From NCBI GenBank assembly GCA_905182565.1, contig CAJJCB010000026.1, positions 434,001 through 498,000 on the forward strand: 64,000 bases of DNA, in the 5' to 3' direction. This document shows positions 36,542-45,389 of the stretch, one piece after another (within the stretch, counting starts at the first letter, position 1; every line of letters starts with the position of its first letter). The notes beneath the pieces are model-generated. The model was not told the origin of the DNA, ran no database searches, and saw only the letters and a list, made by a program, of their open reading frames with translations. A program made the position numbers and the translations under genes. This stretch comes from Acidimicrobiaceae bacterium. Its GTDB lineage: Bacteria > Actinomycetota > Acidimicrobiia > Acidimicrobiales > Poriferisodalaceae.

Positions 36542-38200
36542 CTAATCTCTAGCTGGTAGATACCCGACCGCTTCTCGATCCCACGTAGATTTTGTTACCC
36601 CGGCGTCGCGTATTGCTTGTTTTCTCACTTTGCCCGACGCAGTTTTATCTAGTTCTGAAACAAATTCAAGGTAGCGGGGGATTGTGTGTCTTGGCATGCG
36701 CGGAGTACACCAATCTAAGAAAGTGACTGGGTCGGGGTGCCGACCTGAGACTGCAACAACGGCCTTGATCTCATCTTCACCTCCAGCACCCTCGACTTTT
36801 AAACCAATTACAGCTGATTCAGTAACGTCAGGGTGCTGATTAAGGGCCTGCTCAAGCTCATAACTCGAAATGTTTTCGCCTCTTCGGCGTATCCGGTCAT
36901 TGATTCTATCTACAAAAAAGAGTCGTCCTTCAGAATCGATTCTGCCTGCATCTCCAGTGTGAAACCAAAGATTACGCCATGCTTCCACCGTCTTATCCGG
37001 CATTTTGAAATAGCCAAGATTGAAAAAAAATGGTTCTTTCGGACGCACGAGTATCTCACCAATCGCGTCGACGGCGAGTTCTCTGTCAGTTTCCGGATCA
37101 GCGATGATGACTTTAAAAAAGTCTGAAAGAGGTGGGCCAGCGCAGCCAGCTATAACGGGATCATCAGGATCGCTGTAAGCCACCATGTTTACTTCTGTCA
37201 TACCGAAACCCTGTCGGAGGGCAACTCCGAATCTTTCTTCCATTGCCTCTCCCCATTCTTCAGCAACCGGAATAGCCATGATTCGTGTCAACTTGTGTAG
37301 TTGATCTCGAGGAGAGGGGGAACTTCGAAAAATAAACTCAGGCATGACTCCCAGAGCATTCGTAACAGTGGCTTCTTGATCGATAACAGTGTCTAGCCAA
37401 GACTTCACGCTGAAACGCTTAGTCACGTACGCCGAGCAACCAGCTAGCAGCGAGGCATAAACTTGCATGAATAGTCCATTAGCGTGAAAAAGTGGCATAC
37501 AGCAGAAGTAGCGATCTTCTTCTGTTAGCTCCATAGCAGCGACGGTGCCCAACGCAAAAAGATAACAGTGCCCCTGTGGCATCAACACGCCTTTGGCCGG
37601 TCCTGTGGTCCCTGATGTGTACATAATTGTGCAAACATCTTGTGGGGTGGGAGAGACAATAGCGCTGCTGTTTATTGGGCTGTTGGTGAGTGTTTCAATA
37701 TTGGTAGTTGGAATACCACGGTTGAGATTGCTGTTGAATTCTAATTTTTGTCCTTTGCCTACTAGCAAAATTTGTTTGATGCCAAGCGTTGGTAAGTCAA
37801 TTTCATTAAACCGGTTGAGTAGATCCTCATCGACAGCGACTATTAGCGGTTCGCTGTTTTCTACCTGGTGTTGAAGAAATGAACCTTTTAGTTCTGTGTT
37901 GATTGGAACAAAAATTGCGAGTCGTTTATGGACTGCGATCATAAGGAGAATAAAATCTCGACTATTTGTCATTAGCCCAAGCAATCGATCACCTGGCCCT
38001 AAACCTAATTCTTGAAGGCCGGAGGCTAACTGGTCAGTTAACTGATCAAGTGCTGCAAAAGTGAGAGTCTCACCATTCTCAAATGCGAGGAATTCTTTCT
38101 CTCCGTAGGATTTTGCCTGCATCTGAACAGCATCCACGAGGGTCCACTGTTCTATGGGAATATTGGGTCCAAGACTTTGTAGATCTGGGTGTCCTTTCAT
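36542..38200 (-). CDS. ATP-dependent acyl-CoA ligase (AMP-forming, CaiC-like)
   Basis: The 552-residue enzyme activates a carboxylic acid as an acyl-adenylate and then as a CoA thioester. The P-loop-like motif TIMYTSGTTGPAKGV, the A5-type motif RQGFGMTEVN, the WFHTGDAGRID motif and the C-terminal Lys in ASGKVRKQAI are all present. It resembles crotonobetaine/carnitine-CoA ligases, although the specificity is uncertain. It diverges from the Sec-peroxiredoxin gene with only about 26 bases between starts, so the two promoters must overlap the coding ends. The asparaginase gene follows on the same strand. Confidence 0.9.
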   Translation of the reverse strand: MKGHPDLQSLGPNIPIEQWTLVDAVQMQAKSYGEKEFLAFENGETLTFAALDQLTDQLASGLQELGLGPGDRLLGLMTNSRDFILLMIAVHKRLAIFVPINTELKGSFLQHQVENSEPLIVAVDEDLLNRFNEIDLPTLGIKQILLVGKGQKLEFNSNLNRGIPTTNIETLTNSPINSSAIVSPTPQDVCTIMYTSGTTGPAKGVLMPQGHCYLFALGTVAAMELTEEDRYFCCMPLFHANGLFMQVYASLLAGCSAYVTKRFSVKSWLDTVIDQEATVTNALGVMPEFIFRSSPSPRDQLHKLTRIMAIPVAEEWGEAMEERFGVALRQGFGMTEVNMVAYSDPDDPVIAGCAGPPLSDFFKVIIADPETDRELAVDAIGEILVRPKEPFFFNLGYFKMPDKTVEAWRNLWFHTGDAGRIDSEGRLFFVDRINDRIRRRGENISSYELEQALNQHPDVTESAVIGLKVEGAGGEDEIKAVVAVSGRHPDPVTFLDWCTPRMPRHTIPRYLEFVSELDKTASGKVRKQAIRDAGVTKSTWDREAVGYLPARD

Positions 38201-38226
38201 AAATATTGAAGACTAGACGTAGACTG

Positions 38227-38682
38227 ATGCTCATGGAAATAGGACAGGTCGTTGAAAATTTTTCGGCTATTGATCAACGCGGTGAAAAAGTTGAGCTAAG
38301 TGACCTTTTAGAAGGTGGTCCAGTAGTTCTATTTTTTTACCCACGGGCGAGTTCACCTGGTTGAACTCGTGAAAGCCGCTATTTCCGTGATCTGGCGTCA
38401 GAGTTCGAACTCCTCGACTCGCAGCCGGTAGGAATTAGTGCTGATCAGTTTGATCGGCAAAAAGAATTTGATGACGCGAACGATCTCGGTTTCACTCTTC
38501 TAAGCGATGTGAAATCTAAGATTGCCAGATATTTTGGTGTTAAACGGGTGGGCCCTTTAGGCATCAAACGACAGACCTTTGTGATCGATGTCGATAGAAA
38601 AATATTAGGTGTAATCGCTAGCGAAACTAACATGAAAATTCATGCTGATCGAGCGCTGCAAATTTTGCAAACCAAAGATTAG
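38227..38682 (+). CDS. selenocysteine-containing peroxiredoxin (BCP/PrxQ-like), TGA read as Sec
   Basis: A 152-codon frame runs from ATG 38227 (or 38233) to TAG 38680-38682, broken only by TGA at 38362-38364. Read as Sec, the product is a peroxiredoxin: EIGQVVENFSAIDQRGE at the start, VVLFFYPRASSPGU as the active site where the family has YPxxxTPGC, then GISADQFDRQKEF and KRQTFVID with the conserved Arg. Sec46 replaces the peroxidatic Cys. There is no Cys anywhere in the protein and no resolving residue at +5 (Arg51), so it would be a one-Sec enzyme needing an outside thiol. Both sides of the TGA are conserved, which argues against a pseudogene. Confidence 0.85.
38365..38398 (+). promoter_or_regulatory. 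candidate SECIS hairpin for peroxiredoxin
   Basis: Just after the TGA, GCC (38375-38377) can pair with GGC (38393-38395), and an upper helix of AUU with GAU leaves a UCCGU loop with GU at 38387-38388. The G lies 23 bases after the TGA, within the range usual for bacterial SECIS elements. The helix is weak and has unpaired bases, so this is a candidate only. Confidence 0.4.
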
Positions 38683-38706
38683 TTTTGGTTTAGCTAGAGA
38701 TAGTCG

Positions 38707-39279
38707 TTAGCCGCGACCCATGGCGAAAAATTCGTTATTTGGTCTCATGGACGCTAAATGTGCCATTCGGTTCGAAAGAGCGAACAATGCGGTCACGGCT
38801 CCGATATCCCATATGTCTTCGTCAGAAAAATTGAAAGAGCGAAGTTCGTCGTGGTCGCTTGTGTTTACATCTTCGGGCGTGCGAGCCATTTTTAACGCAA
38901 AGCGAATCATTGCATGCTGGCGGTCGTCTAAATCGGCTTTGGCAGGGGCGATTGCTAGCTGATCAGCGATATAAGGATTTTTAGCCCGAATTCGTAGAAT
39001 TGCCCCGTGAGCAATTACGCAATACATGCAATCATTGGCGGCGCTGGTTGCGACGACGATCATTTCCCTTTCTGCTTTTGTTAAGCCGCTTTCTTTTTCC
39101 ATCAAGGCGTTGTGGTAATCCATGAAAGCTCGTAGTTCAGCCGGTCGATGTGCCAATGCTAGGAAAACGTTGGGTATAAATCCGGTTTTTTCTTGGAGGC
39201 TTTCCATCATGGTTCTTAGATCTTCTGGGATATCTGAAAGAGCTGGTATTGGAAAGGTGGAAATCGGAGGAAGGCTCAT
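38707..39279 (-). CDS. AhpD/carboxymuconolactone-decarboxylase-like peroxidase-related protein
   Basis: The 190-residue protein is of the 'uncharacterised peroxidase-related' branch of the AhpD/CMD superfamily. The redox motif CMYCVIAHG (CxxC followed by His) is intact, after the family segment LTKAEREMIVVATSAAN. AhpD relatives reduce peroxiredoxins or react with peroxides. The gene is convergent with the Sec-peroxiredoxin gene, 24 bases apart, so they are not one transcript, but the physical link makes an electron-donor relation worth testing. Inference only. Confidence 0.87.
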   Translation of the reverse strand: MSLPPISTFPIPALSDIPEDLRTMMESLQEKTGFIPNVFLALAHRPAELRAFMDYHNALMEKESGLTKAEREMIVVATSAANDCMYCVIAHGAILRIRAKNPYIADQLAIAPAKADLDDRQHAMIRFALKMARTPEDVNTSDHDELRSFNFSDEDIWDIGAVTALFALSNRMAHLASMRPNNEFFAMGRG

Positions 39280-39322
39280 ATTGAGCAGCCTGCCACAGAA
39301 GCGATGAGAAAAGATCTATTGC

Positions 39323-40099
39323 CTAAAAATAACCGGCTTGTCTTCCGCCATAGGTGGCCCATTGACCTGTTCCGGCTGTGACTCCGCCGTCTACTGGTAT
39401 CGCAGCACCTGTTATGAACGACGAGTCAGGCGAGCAGAGGAAAGCTATTACGGCAGCTACTTCTTCAGGTTCGCCAAAGCGCCCGAGAGGCAACCTTGCT
39501 TCCATGGCCGAACCGATAGCAGTTCCCTCAGCTGCTTCAGTCAGTGCAGTTCTAGTCGGACCGGGGCACACAGCATTTACTCTGATGTTGAGATGTCCTA
39601 AATCCAGTGCAGCGGCTCGGCTTAAGTTAACAGCCGCTCCTTTAGATGCGTTGTAGGCCCATAGTCCGCTGTCTCCATGTAATCCCGAAACTGAGCCGGT
39701 TACTACTATCGAGCCTCCAGTTTTGGTCATAGCTTCCGCTGAAACTTTTATTCCGAGGGCTACGGCTCGGACATTTACGTCCATCACGCGATCGAAGTCG
39801 GCCATGGAGCCTCGCCGGATATCTCCTTGGACCAATATTCCTGCATTCAGAGCAACAGCGTCGAGAACTCCATAATTTTCTAATGCCGTCTTAACCATCT
39901 GATTGTTGGTGTTTTGTTCGGTGACGTCACCGGCCGATATAGATACGTTTGGGTAAGAATTGAACTGTGAGAGAGACTCTTCGGTCAAATCAACCGCAAT
40001 TACGTTTGCTCCGTCTTGGGCCAGTCTGAGAACTGTTGATCGACCGATCCCAGAGCCGGCACCAGTAACAATTATTGTCTTTCCTGCGTTCGTCGTCAT
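39323..40099 (-). CDS. SDR-family oxidoreductase
   Basis: This 258-residue short-chain dehydrogenase has the motif TGAGSGIGRST for NAD(P) binding, NAGILVQG, the catalytic Ser in VTGSVSGLHG and the Tyr/Lys in YNASKGAAV. The C-terminal ITGAAIPVDGG is typical. Its start overlaps the stop of the DUF1330-like gene by four bases (ATGA), so they form one translational unit. The substrate is unknown; the neighbourhood of amidohydrolase, DUF1330 and thiolase-like genes suggests breakdown of a cyclic or aromatic-derived acid. Confidence 0.9.
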   Translation of the reverse strand: MTTNAGKTIIVTGAGSGIGRSTVLRLAQDGANVIAVDLTEESLSQFNSYPNVSISAGDVTEQNTNNQMVKTALENYGVLDAVALNAGILVQGDIRRGSMADFDRVMDVNVRAVALGIKVSAEAMTKTGGSIVVTGSVSGLHGDSGLWAYNASKGAAVNLSRAAALDLGHLNIRVNAVCPGPTRTALTEAAEGTAIGSAMEARLPLGRFGEPEEVAAVIAFLCSPDSSFITGAAIPVDGGVTAGTGQWATYGGRQAGYF

Positions 40100-40509
40100 G
40101 ATATTTCCAGTTTCGGTAGCAGTTGAGACATTTCGATGAGTCTGCTTTCTGCCAGTGCGGCTTCTCGGAGCGGAGAGATTGTTTGGTATTCGCTATCGCG
40201 AACCATATCGAGAAAATGTTGGCGACTTGGGTAGCGCACTAGTATGCAAATGTCCCATTGTTCGTTTTCTAAACCAATGACGGTTGTGTGGGCTTTGCCC
40301 ATCCAAATTGGCTCACCTCCGAAACGGGGATGCAACTTAGCGAAGAGCCGACCGTACTCGCCATAAGCATCTCGACCGCTCAAGCCGTCAACTCCGAAGC
40401 CTTCAGTTGCTAATTCTCGGTAACGTAAGAGATTCAACATGACGACTGGTTCTTCTAAATTGCCGGTTCCCATGATGTCGAGATTTTTTTCGATGTCATT
40501 AAATATCAT
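40096..40509 (-). CDS. DUF1330-like ferredoxin-fold protein
   Basis: The 137-residue product looks like the DUF1330 group of dimeric alpha/beta-barrel proteins: it has the PVVMLNLLRYRE opening, a YGEYGRLFAKLHPRFGGEPIW stretch split over two strands, and the ILVRYPSRQHFLDMVRD segment. Function in this family is not established. It precedes and overlaps an SDR gene by four bases and follows the amidohydrolase-like gene by 30 bases on the same strand, so all three are probably one operon. Confidence 0.82.
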   Translation of the reverse strand: MIFNDIEKNLDIMGTGNLEEPVVMLNLLRYRELATEGFGVDGLSGRDAYGEYGRLFAKLHPRFGGEPIWMGKAHTTVIGLENEQWDICILVRYPSRQHFLDMVRDSEYQTISPLREAALAESRLIEMSQLLPKLEIS

Positions 40510-40539
40510 TTGTTAATTCTTTCTGCGGTCCTGCTACTT

Positions 40540-41376
40540 CTATAAATTTAGTATGCGCGCGGCGTTGTCGTGTAGGTATTTGCGTTCCACAGAGGGAGGC
40601 AACTTCCAGGACGTAATTGTGTCTCGGAGATCAGTTAGTAAGCCACAATTAGGGTAGACGCTTCCGAAAATGATTTGATCTTGGCACTGATGGGTAAGAG
40701 CGTGGATGTACTCGTTTGATCCCGGGAAGTTGTAGTGCGCGTACTGGCCAGGGACCAAGAAAACATTTTGCTGTTTATATAAGAGTCCTATTGCCTCATG
40801 GACGTATGGCCAACTGCCATGCTGAATCACAATCGTTAGATTAGGGAAATCTGTAGCGACATGATCTACATATTCCGGACGACAATCATCTAGATACGGT
40901 CCGAGCAAACAACTCTGAGTTGTGGTTATTAACATGTTGGATTTCTGAGCTTGTTCATAAAGCGGATACAACAAAATATCATCGAAATGTCTACTAACCT
41001 GTGCCGTTGAGGGGTCAATGGTTACACCTATGACTCCAGCATCACCAAGGTCTCGAATTTGCTTAACAGCGATATCGATGTCGCTCGGTTCAACTGATCC
41101 GAAGCTGACAAACATTTCTGGATGAATAGCTATTGCGTCTTCGGCACCTGCTGCTCCTATTGGATTCAACCCCCGAATAGCGGTAGGCCCAGGAACTCCT
41201 ATAACGCCTACAGATATGCCGGCTTGTCTCATCTCTTCAAACATTAAATCTGTTGATTGCGCTAGAAATGAAGGCGTTGGTTTAAGACCCATTCGGTCCA
41301 AATAATGAAAGGTGGTGTCGCGCGTCCAGCTTTGTGCTCCGACGGGCCGAAACCGAAAATCAATCACGTCATCCAT
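40540..41376 (-). CDS. amidohydrolase-2 family protein with altered metal site
   Basis: The 278-residue product has the TIM-barrel pattern of the ACMSD-like amidohydrolase-2 family. A strong ribosome-binding site GGAGGT seven bases upstream fixes the ATG at 41376; the frame extends to 41502 but would overlap the divergent DUF35 gene. In place of the usual D-x-H-x-H near the N-terminus it reads DFRFRP (both His replaced by Arg), and the usual GSDYP is GSVYP, so the metal-binding His pair and Asp are missing. A mid-sequence VIQHGSWP keeps one His. It may be metal-independent or non-catalytic. It leads an operon with DUF1330 and SDR genes. Confidence 0.82.
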   Translation of the reverse strand: MDDVIDFRFRPVGAQSWTRDTTFHYLDRMGLKPTPSFLAQSTDLMFEEMRQAGISVGVIGVPGPTAIRGLNPIGAAGAEDAIAIHPEMFVSFGSVEPSDIDIAVKQIRDLGDAGVIGVTIDPSTAQVSRHFDDILLYPLYEQAQKSNMLITTTQSCLLGPYLDDCRPEYVDHVATDFPNLTIVIQHGSWPYVHEAIGLLYKQQNVFLVPGQYAHYNFPGSNEYIHALTHQCQDQIIFGSVYPNCGLLTDLRDTITSWKLPPSVERKYLHDNAARILNL

Positions 41377-41440
41377 AGTTACCTCCAAAGCTTGCTCCAT
41401 ATTGATGCAAGGGTCGTGCAACCAGGCTAGAACGGTTTGC

Positions 41441-41854
41441 ATGCCGCACCCACTGATTCCCGTTCCAACACCTGAAACCCAAGAATTCTGGGACGGGCTC
41501 ACAAGGAGCGTTTTTCGGATACGCGAGTGTTGCTCTTGCGGGAAATTTTACTTCCCGCCAAGCCCTATATGTTCACATTGCTCATCACGAGATGTTCGAT
41601 GGGTCGACGCTAGCGGTAAGGGATCGCTCTATAGCTATACGATTCAGCAAAAACCCGCCCAGTTTTGGACTACTGAAGGGCCCCGGTCGGTCGCTTTAGT
41701 TCGTCTAGAGGAGGGACCTTTGCTCGTGTCTTCGGTTGTTAATTGCGAACAGACCCCAGAAAAATTGAAATTAGATATGAAGCTAAAAGCGACATTCGAA
41801 AAGTTTGCTGATGTAACTGTGCTTTGCTTTGAACCGCTTGGAGAAACGTCATGA
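41441..41854 (+). CDS. DUF35 OB-fold, zinc-ribbon acyl-CoA-associated protein
   Basis: The 137-residue product begins PETQEFWDGL, typical for this family, and has a zinc ribbon in CCSCGKFYFPPSPICSHC, then the OB-fold part (GSLYSYTIQQ, VALVRLEEGPLLVSSVV). Such proteins partner SCP-x-type thiolases or retro-aldolases and help bind acyl-CoA. The open frame extends back to 41312, but the ATG at 41441 gives the canonical N-terminus and a divergent start from the amidohydrolase. The stop overlaps the next start (ATGA), coupling it to the thiolase-like gene. Confidence 0.9.
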   Translation: MPHPLIPVPTPETQEFWDGLTRSVFRIRECCSCGKFYFPPSPICSHCSSRDVRWVDASGKGSLYSYTIQQKPAQFWTTEGPRSVALVRLEEGPLLVSSVVNCEQTPEKLKLDMKLKATFEKFADVTVLCFEPLGETS

Positions 41855-43008
41855 TTGAATCTGGGTCCATCGCTATTGTCGGTGCAGCTGAGTCAACAGA
41901 TATTGGAGTGGTGCCGAACGTCTCTTCTACTGGTCTAGCGATTGATGCAGCGGCTAATGCATTAGCTGATGCAGGTTTAAGGGCATCTGATATCGACGGT
42001 TTTACATGCGGGTATTTCCCTGTTGCCGATATGTCGAGCCAGCTAGGTATCTACCCATCGTGGGCTGACAATACTGTAGTCGGTGGCTGCTCTTGGATGT
42101 TTCAGCTTCGGAATGCAATGGCTGCCATAAACGCAGGGTTCTGTACAACCGTATTAATTGTTTATGGAGAGTCAGGTAAAAGCACTCGTGGGCTGACAAA
42201 TTCCTACGATGGTGGCCGCCCAGGGAGCATAGGGAACCAGTTCGATGCGATGTATGGAGGTGGTCAACCAGCCGCAACGTTCACACTCCCGGTATTGCGT
42301 TATCAGCAAACCTACGGTTTAAGCGATGAAGACCTAGCGGTAGGAGCAGTGAGTCAAAGAGCGTGGGCCGCAGACGTTCCAAGAGCAACGTTGAGAGAAC
42401 TGACAACGGTCGAAGAAGTATTGAGTTCCCCAATGGTTGCATGGCCAATTCGACGAGCTATGTGCTGCCTAGTAAGTGACGCCGGTGGAGCATTAGTAGT
42501 TACATCTGCGGACCGAGCCAAAGACATGCCCCAAAACCCGGTCTACATTTTAGGTTCCGGTGGAGCACTGGAAGGCGGGTTGATGAGTCCAGCTGGAGTT
42601 AGGGATCCCCTTAAGCCAGAGTTCATTCGCACCAGCGGAAATGCGGCTTTTAGCTCAGCTGGAATCACCCACGCTGATGTTGATCATTTAATGATTTACG
42701 ATGCCTTTATCCATACGCCGATTTTCGGTTTAGAGGGGCTTGGTTTCGTTGATTATGGAGAAGGCGGGGCCTTCATCGCTGATGGTCATACAGCTCCAGG
42801 CGGCTCTATGCCAATGAATACAAGTGGCGGGGGTATGAGCTACGCACATACTGGCGCCTACGGGATGCTTTGTATGCTCGAATCTATCCGGCAGGTGCGA
42901 GGCGATGCAGCGAATCAGGTTCCAGATGTAACGACATCGCTGTGTCATGGATGGGGAGGCTTCTGGTCGGCTTGCTCGACCTTTGTTTTCTCAAATGAAC
43001 AGCCTTGA
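41851..43008 (+). CDS. SCP-x-type thiolase or retro-aldolase
   Basis: The 385-residue product has the thiolase fold of the lipid-transfer/SCP-x branch. Cys80 in VVGGCSWMFQL is at the nucleophile position; the usual GHPxG His motif is replaced by MSYAHTGAYG, and late Cys residues are in SLCHGWGGFWSAC. With its partner DUF35 protein it resembles the arrangement of bacterial steroid side-chain aldolases (Ltp2 type) and 3-ketoacyl-CoA thiolases. Which chemistry applies is not clear from residues alone. It overlaps the DUF35 stop by four bases. Confidence 0.85.
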   Translation: MIESGSIAIVGAAESTDIGVVPNVSSTGLAIDAAANALADAGLRASDIDGFTCGYFPVADMSSQLGIYPSWADNTVVGGCSWMFQLRNAMAAINAGFCTTVLIVYGESGKSTRGLTNSYDGGRPGSIGNQFDAMYGGGQPAATFTLPVLRYQQTYGLSDEDLAVGAVSQRAWAADVPRATLRELTTVEEVLSSPMVAWPIRRAMCCLVSDAGGALVVTSADRAKDMPQNPVYILGSGGALEGGLMSPAGVRDPLKPEFIRTSGNAAFSSAGITHADVDHLMIYDAFIHTPIFGLEGLGFVDYGEGGAFIADGHTAPGGSMPMNTSGGGMSYAHTGAYGMLCMLESIRQVRGDAANQVPDVTTSLCHGWGGFWSACSTFVFSNEQP

Positions 43009-43103
43009 CTTTGTGCGTTCACAATTTTCGCGCGTTTGTCTCGTCTAGCGGATGCGCCTGATCAGTATCGTTGCGTCAGTTACCGCTTGAAAGTTGAATC
43101 GAG

Positions 43104-43934
43104 ATGGGGTCAGTTCTAGCTGTTCTGACAGCTTGCTTGTACGGCAGTGGAGATTTCTTGGGTGGTATCGCATCGCGCCGAAACAGTGCGCTGCAAGTTC
43201 TTTTCGCGTCTCAAACGATAGGCGCTCTAGGGTTGTTTGTGGCGCTCCCATTTTTTCAGCCGCTCTTCAGATGGAGCGACATAGCAATAGGTGCAGCGGC
43301 CGGTGCTTGCGGGCTAGTTGGGTTGGGGCTTTTTTATAGATGCTTAGCTAAGGGTCCGATGTCGGTTGTAGCGTCGATTTCAGCGTTAACAGCCGCGATA
43401 GTTCCAATTTCTTGGGATCTGATATTAGGGAATGTTCCGTCAGTAAAAGTTTTTCTCGGTATGGGGTTAGGTCTAGCTGCGATTGTGCTCGTAAGCATGA
43501 GAAGTAGCGAGGGGGAGACTAAAACTCTAATTAGTTCCGTAGCAGGAGCCCTCGCAGCTGGACTTGGCTTTGGAATGTTTTTCTCTATTCTCAGTTATGT
43601 CGGCAGTGATTCGGCTCCGTGGCCGATTGTTAGCGGAAGACTGACTGCTGTGTTGATATTGGTTGTTGTATCAACAATTCGATCAAATGAAATGATGCCG
43701 AAGAAAAGTTTGCCTATCGTCGTTGGTTGCGCTGCCTGCGACACGGGTGCGAATTTGACCCTATTACTAGCTTTAGGTCAAGATTCATTGGCTCCGGTTG
43801 CCTTGTTGTCGAGCTTATATCCAGTGACAACGATCGTGCTAGCTCGTTTATTTCTTGGTGAAGACCTCTATCCGAGACGCGTAATCGGTTTGGTCGTGGC
43901 TCTTTCTTCGGTACTTCTCATAGCCACAGCATAG
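43104..43934 (+). CDS. EamA/DMT-family transporter
   Basis: This 276-residue product is a second drug/metabolite transporter-type membrane protein with about ten hydrophobic segments and the repeated EamA pattern. Diagnostic are the first-helix YGSGDFLGGIASRR, the middle ISALTAAIVPISWD and the matching second-half LLSSLYPVTTIVLARLFLGE, the two equivalent helices of the halves. The transported compound is unknown. It lies between the thiolase-like gene (95 bases upstream) and the convergent kynureninase gene, so it may export a catabolic intermediate of either; that is inference. Confidence 0.87.
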   Translation: MGSVLAVLTACLYGSGDFLGGIASRRNSALQVLFASQTIGALGLFVALPFFQPLFRWSDIAIGAAAGACGLVGLGLFYRCLAKGPMSVVASISALTAAIVPISWDLILGNVPSVKVFLGMGLGLAAIVLVSMRSSEGETKTLISSVAGALAAGLGFGMFFSILSYVGSDSAPWPIVSGRLTAVLILVVVSTIRSNEMMPKKSLPIVVGCAACDTGANLTLLLALGQDSLAPVALLSSLYPVTTIVLARLFLGEDLYPRRVIGLVVALSSVLLIATA

Positions 43935-43997
43935 AAATCGAACCAAGGTAATATCTAGAGATTTGACGCAAAAAATTTAGGGTAATTGTTGGACGAG

Positions 43998-45248
43998 CTA
44001 GGGAATCAAAGGGTTGACGTGACGCCATCGGCTAATAGCGCCATTTTCGCTAACCCGTTTTAACCGCTCAATCGTGTCATCAACATCTGCGTACCTTGTG
44101 TATAAGGGAGTGAATCCGAACCGTAATAAATCAGGTGGACGAAAATCAGGGATCACAGATTCCTCATGGATTAAGGCTTGACCGACTGCTTGTGCTTCTG
44201 GGTGGAAAAGCGAAACATGAGAACCTCGATTTGTTGAATCGAGTGGACTCGCTACCTGAAAGCCATATGAAACGAGGTGTTCATTAACTAATTCGATAAA
44301 TCGTTGAGTGAGAGCGATGGACTTAGCACGAATCTTTTCTATGCCAGCTTCGAGCGTTATTTCTGCCCCGCTGGCGACTAGAGCAGAAGATAAAATTGGA
44401 GGTGTGCCGGTAATGAAACCGCCCGCTCCTGCAGCTGGCTGAGCCTCAAAATCAAATTGGAAAGGGTTCTCGGTGCCGTACCAGCCAGAAATGGGATTGC
44501 TGAAAAGGTTGTTGTTCTGCGAAACATAAATAAATGCGGGTGCGCCAGGCCCTCCATTCAAATATTTGTAGGTGCATCCCACGGCAAGATCGGCCTCAGC
44601 TGCGGTTAAATCAATGGGTACGGCTCCGACCGAGTGTGATAGATCCCATAGCGTAAGCGCTCCAGAATTTTTAGCTAATTTACATACGTCGCTTAAGTCC
44701 CATAGCCATCCCGACTTATAGGCAACCTGACTTAACGATACCAGTGCAGTTTGGTCGCCTAAATGGTTTCGCACAGAGTCTAATGAACCGGAAATTCCAT
44801 CAGTTCTAATTATCTTGACAGTGTATTCAGGACCCATACATTCGGCAGCGGAACGCAAAATTTGTATGTCTGATGGAAAGTTCATGTCGTCTGTCAGGAT
44901 CTCAGTACGGCCCGGTTGAGCTTTCAAAGCGGCCACTGCTCCCTTGAATAGGCAAACTGACGTATTGTCTGCAAGAACTACTTCCCCTGCATGCGCACCG
45001 ATAAGTTTTCCAATTAGATCGCCAACTCTGTTGGGAATCTCAAACCATCCCTCGTTCCAACTGCGGATAAGACGGTTCCCCCATTGGTCGTTGATTAGGT
45101 TCGCTGCTGCCAACGCAGAACGTTTCGGGAGCCGACCCAATGAGTTTCCGTCCAAATAGATAAGCCCAGGTTCGTCGAGATTGTGAACAAATTGTTCACG
45201 AAAATGCGCAAGTGGGTCACTGGCGTCTAAATCAGTTGTGGAACTCAT
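43998..45248 (-). CDS. kynU: kynureninase
   Basis: Kynureninase splits L-kynurenine to anthranilate and alanine, with PLP, in tryptophan breakdown. The 416-residue product has YLDGNSLGRLP at the start, the cofactor Lys in CTYKYLNGGPGAPA, the WDLSHSVGAVP motif and the LRFGFTPLYTRYADVD ending, all characteristic. It is a single gene. Neither tryptophan 2,3-dioxygenase nor an adjacent formamidase is seen here; a cyclase-family (kynurenine-formamidase-fold) gene lies 13 kb away at 57464. Recognition of the family is strong. Confidence 0.93.
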   Translation of the reverse strand: MSSTTDLDASDPLAHFREQFVHNLDEPGLIYLDGNSLGRLPKRSALAAANLINDQWGNRLIRSWNEGWFEIPNRVGDLIGKLIGAHAGEVVLADNTSVCLFKGAVAALKAQPGRTEILTDDMNFPSDIQILRSAAECMGPEYTVKIIRTDGISGSLDSVRNHLGDQTALVSLSQVAYKSGWLWDLSDVCKLAKNSGALTLWDLSHSVGAVPIDLTAAEADLAVGCTYKYLNGGPGAPAFIYVSQNNNLFSNPISGWYGTENPFQFDFEAQPAAGAGGFITGTPPILSSALVASGAEITLEAGIEKIRAKSIALTQRFIELVNEHLVSYGFQVASPLDSTNRGSHVSLFHPEAQAVGQALIHEESVIPDFRPPDLLRFGFTPLYTRYADVDDTIERLKRVSENGAISRWRHVNPLIP

Positions 45249-45389
45249 CGACTAGATGCTCACAGTTCTTAGTACTTGGGTCAACTTTAAGTGACGTTCG
45301 GCTCAAACAATTTTAACGAAATCAAAATATGTTAGACAAGTATTCAATAGCGTCGAAGAAATAGGACACTGTTCTGTCACACTAGGACA

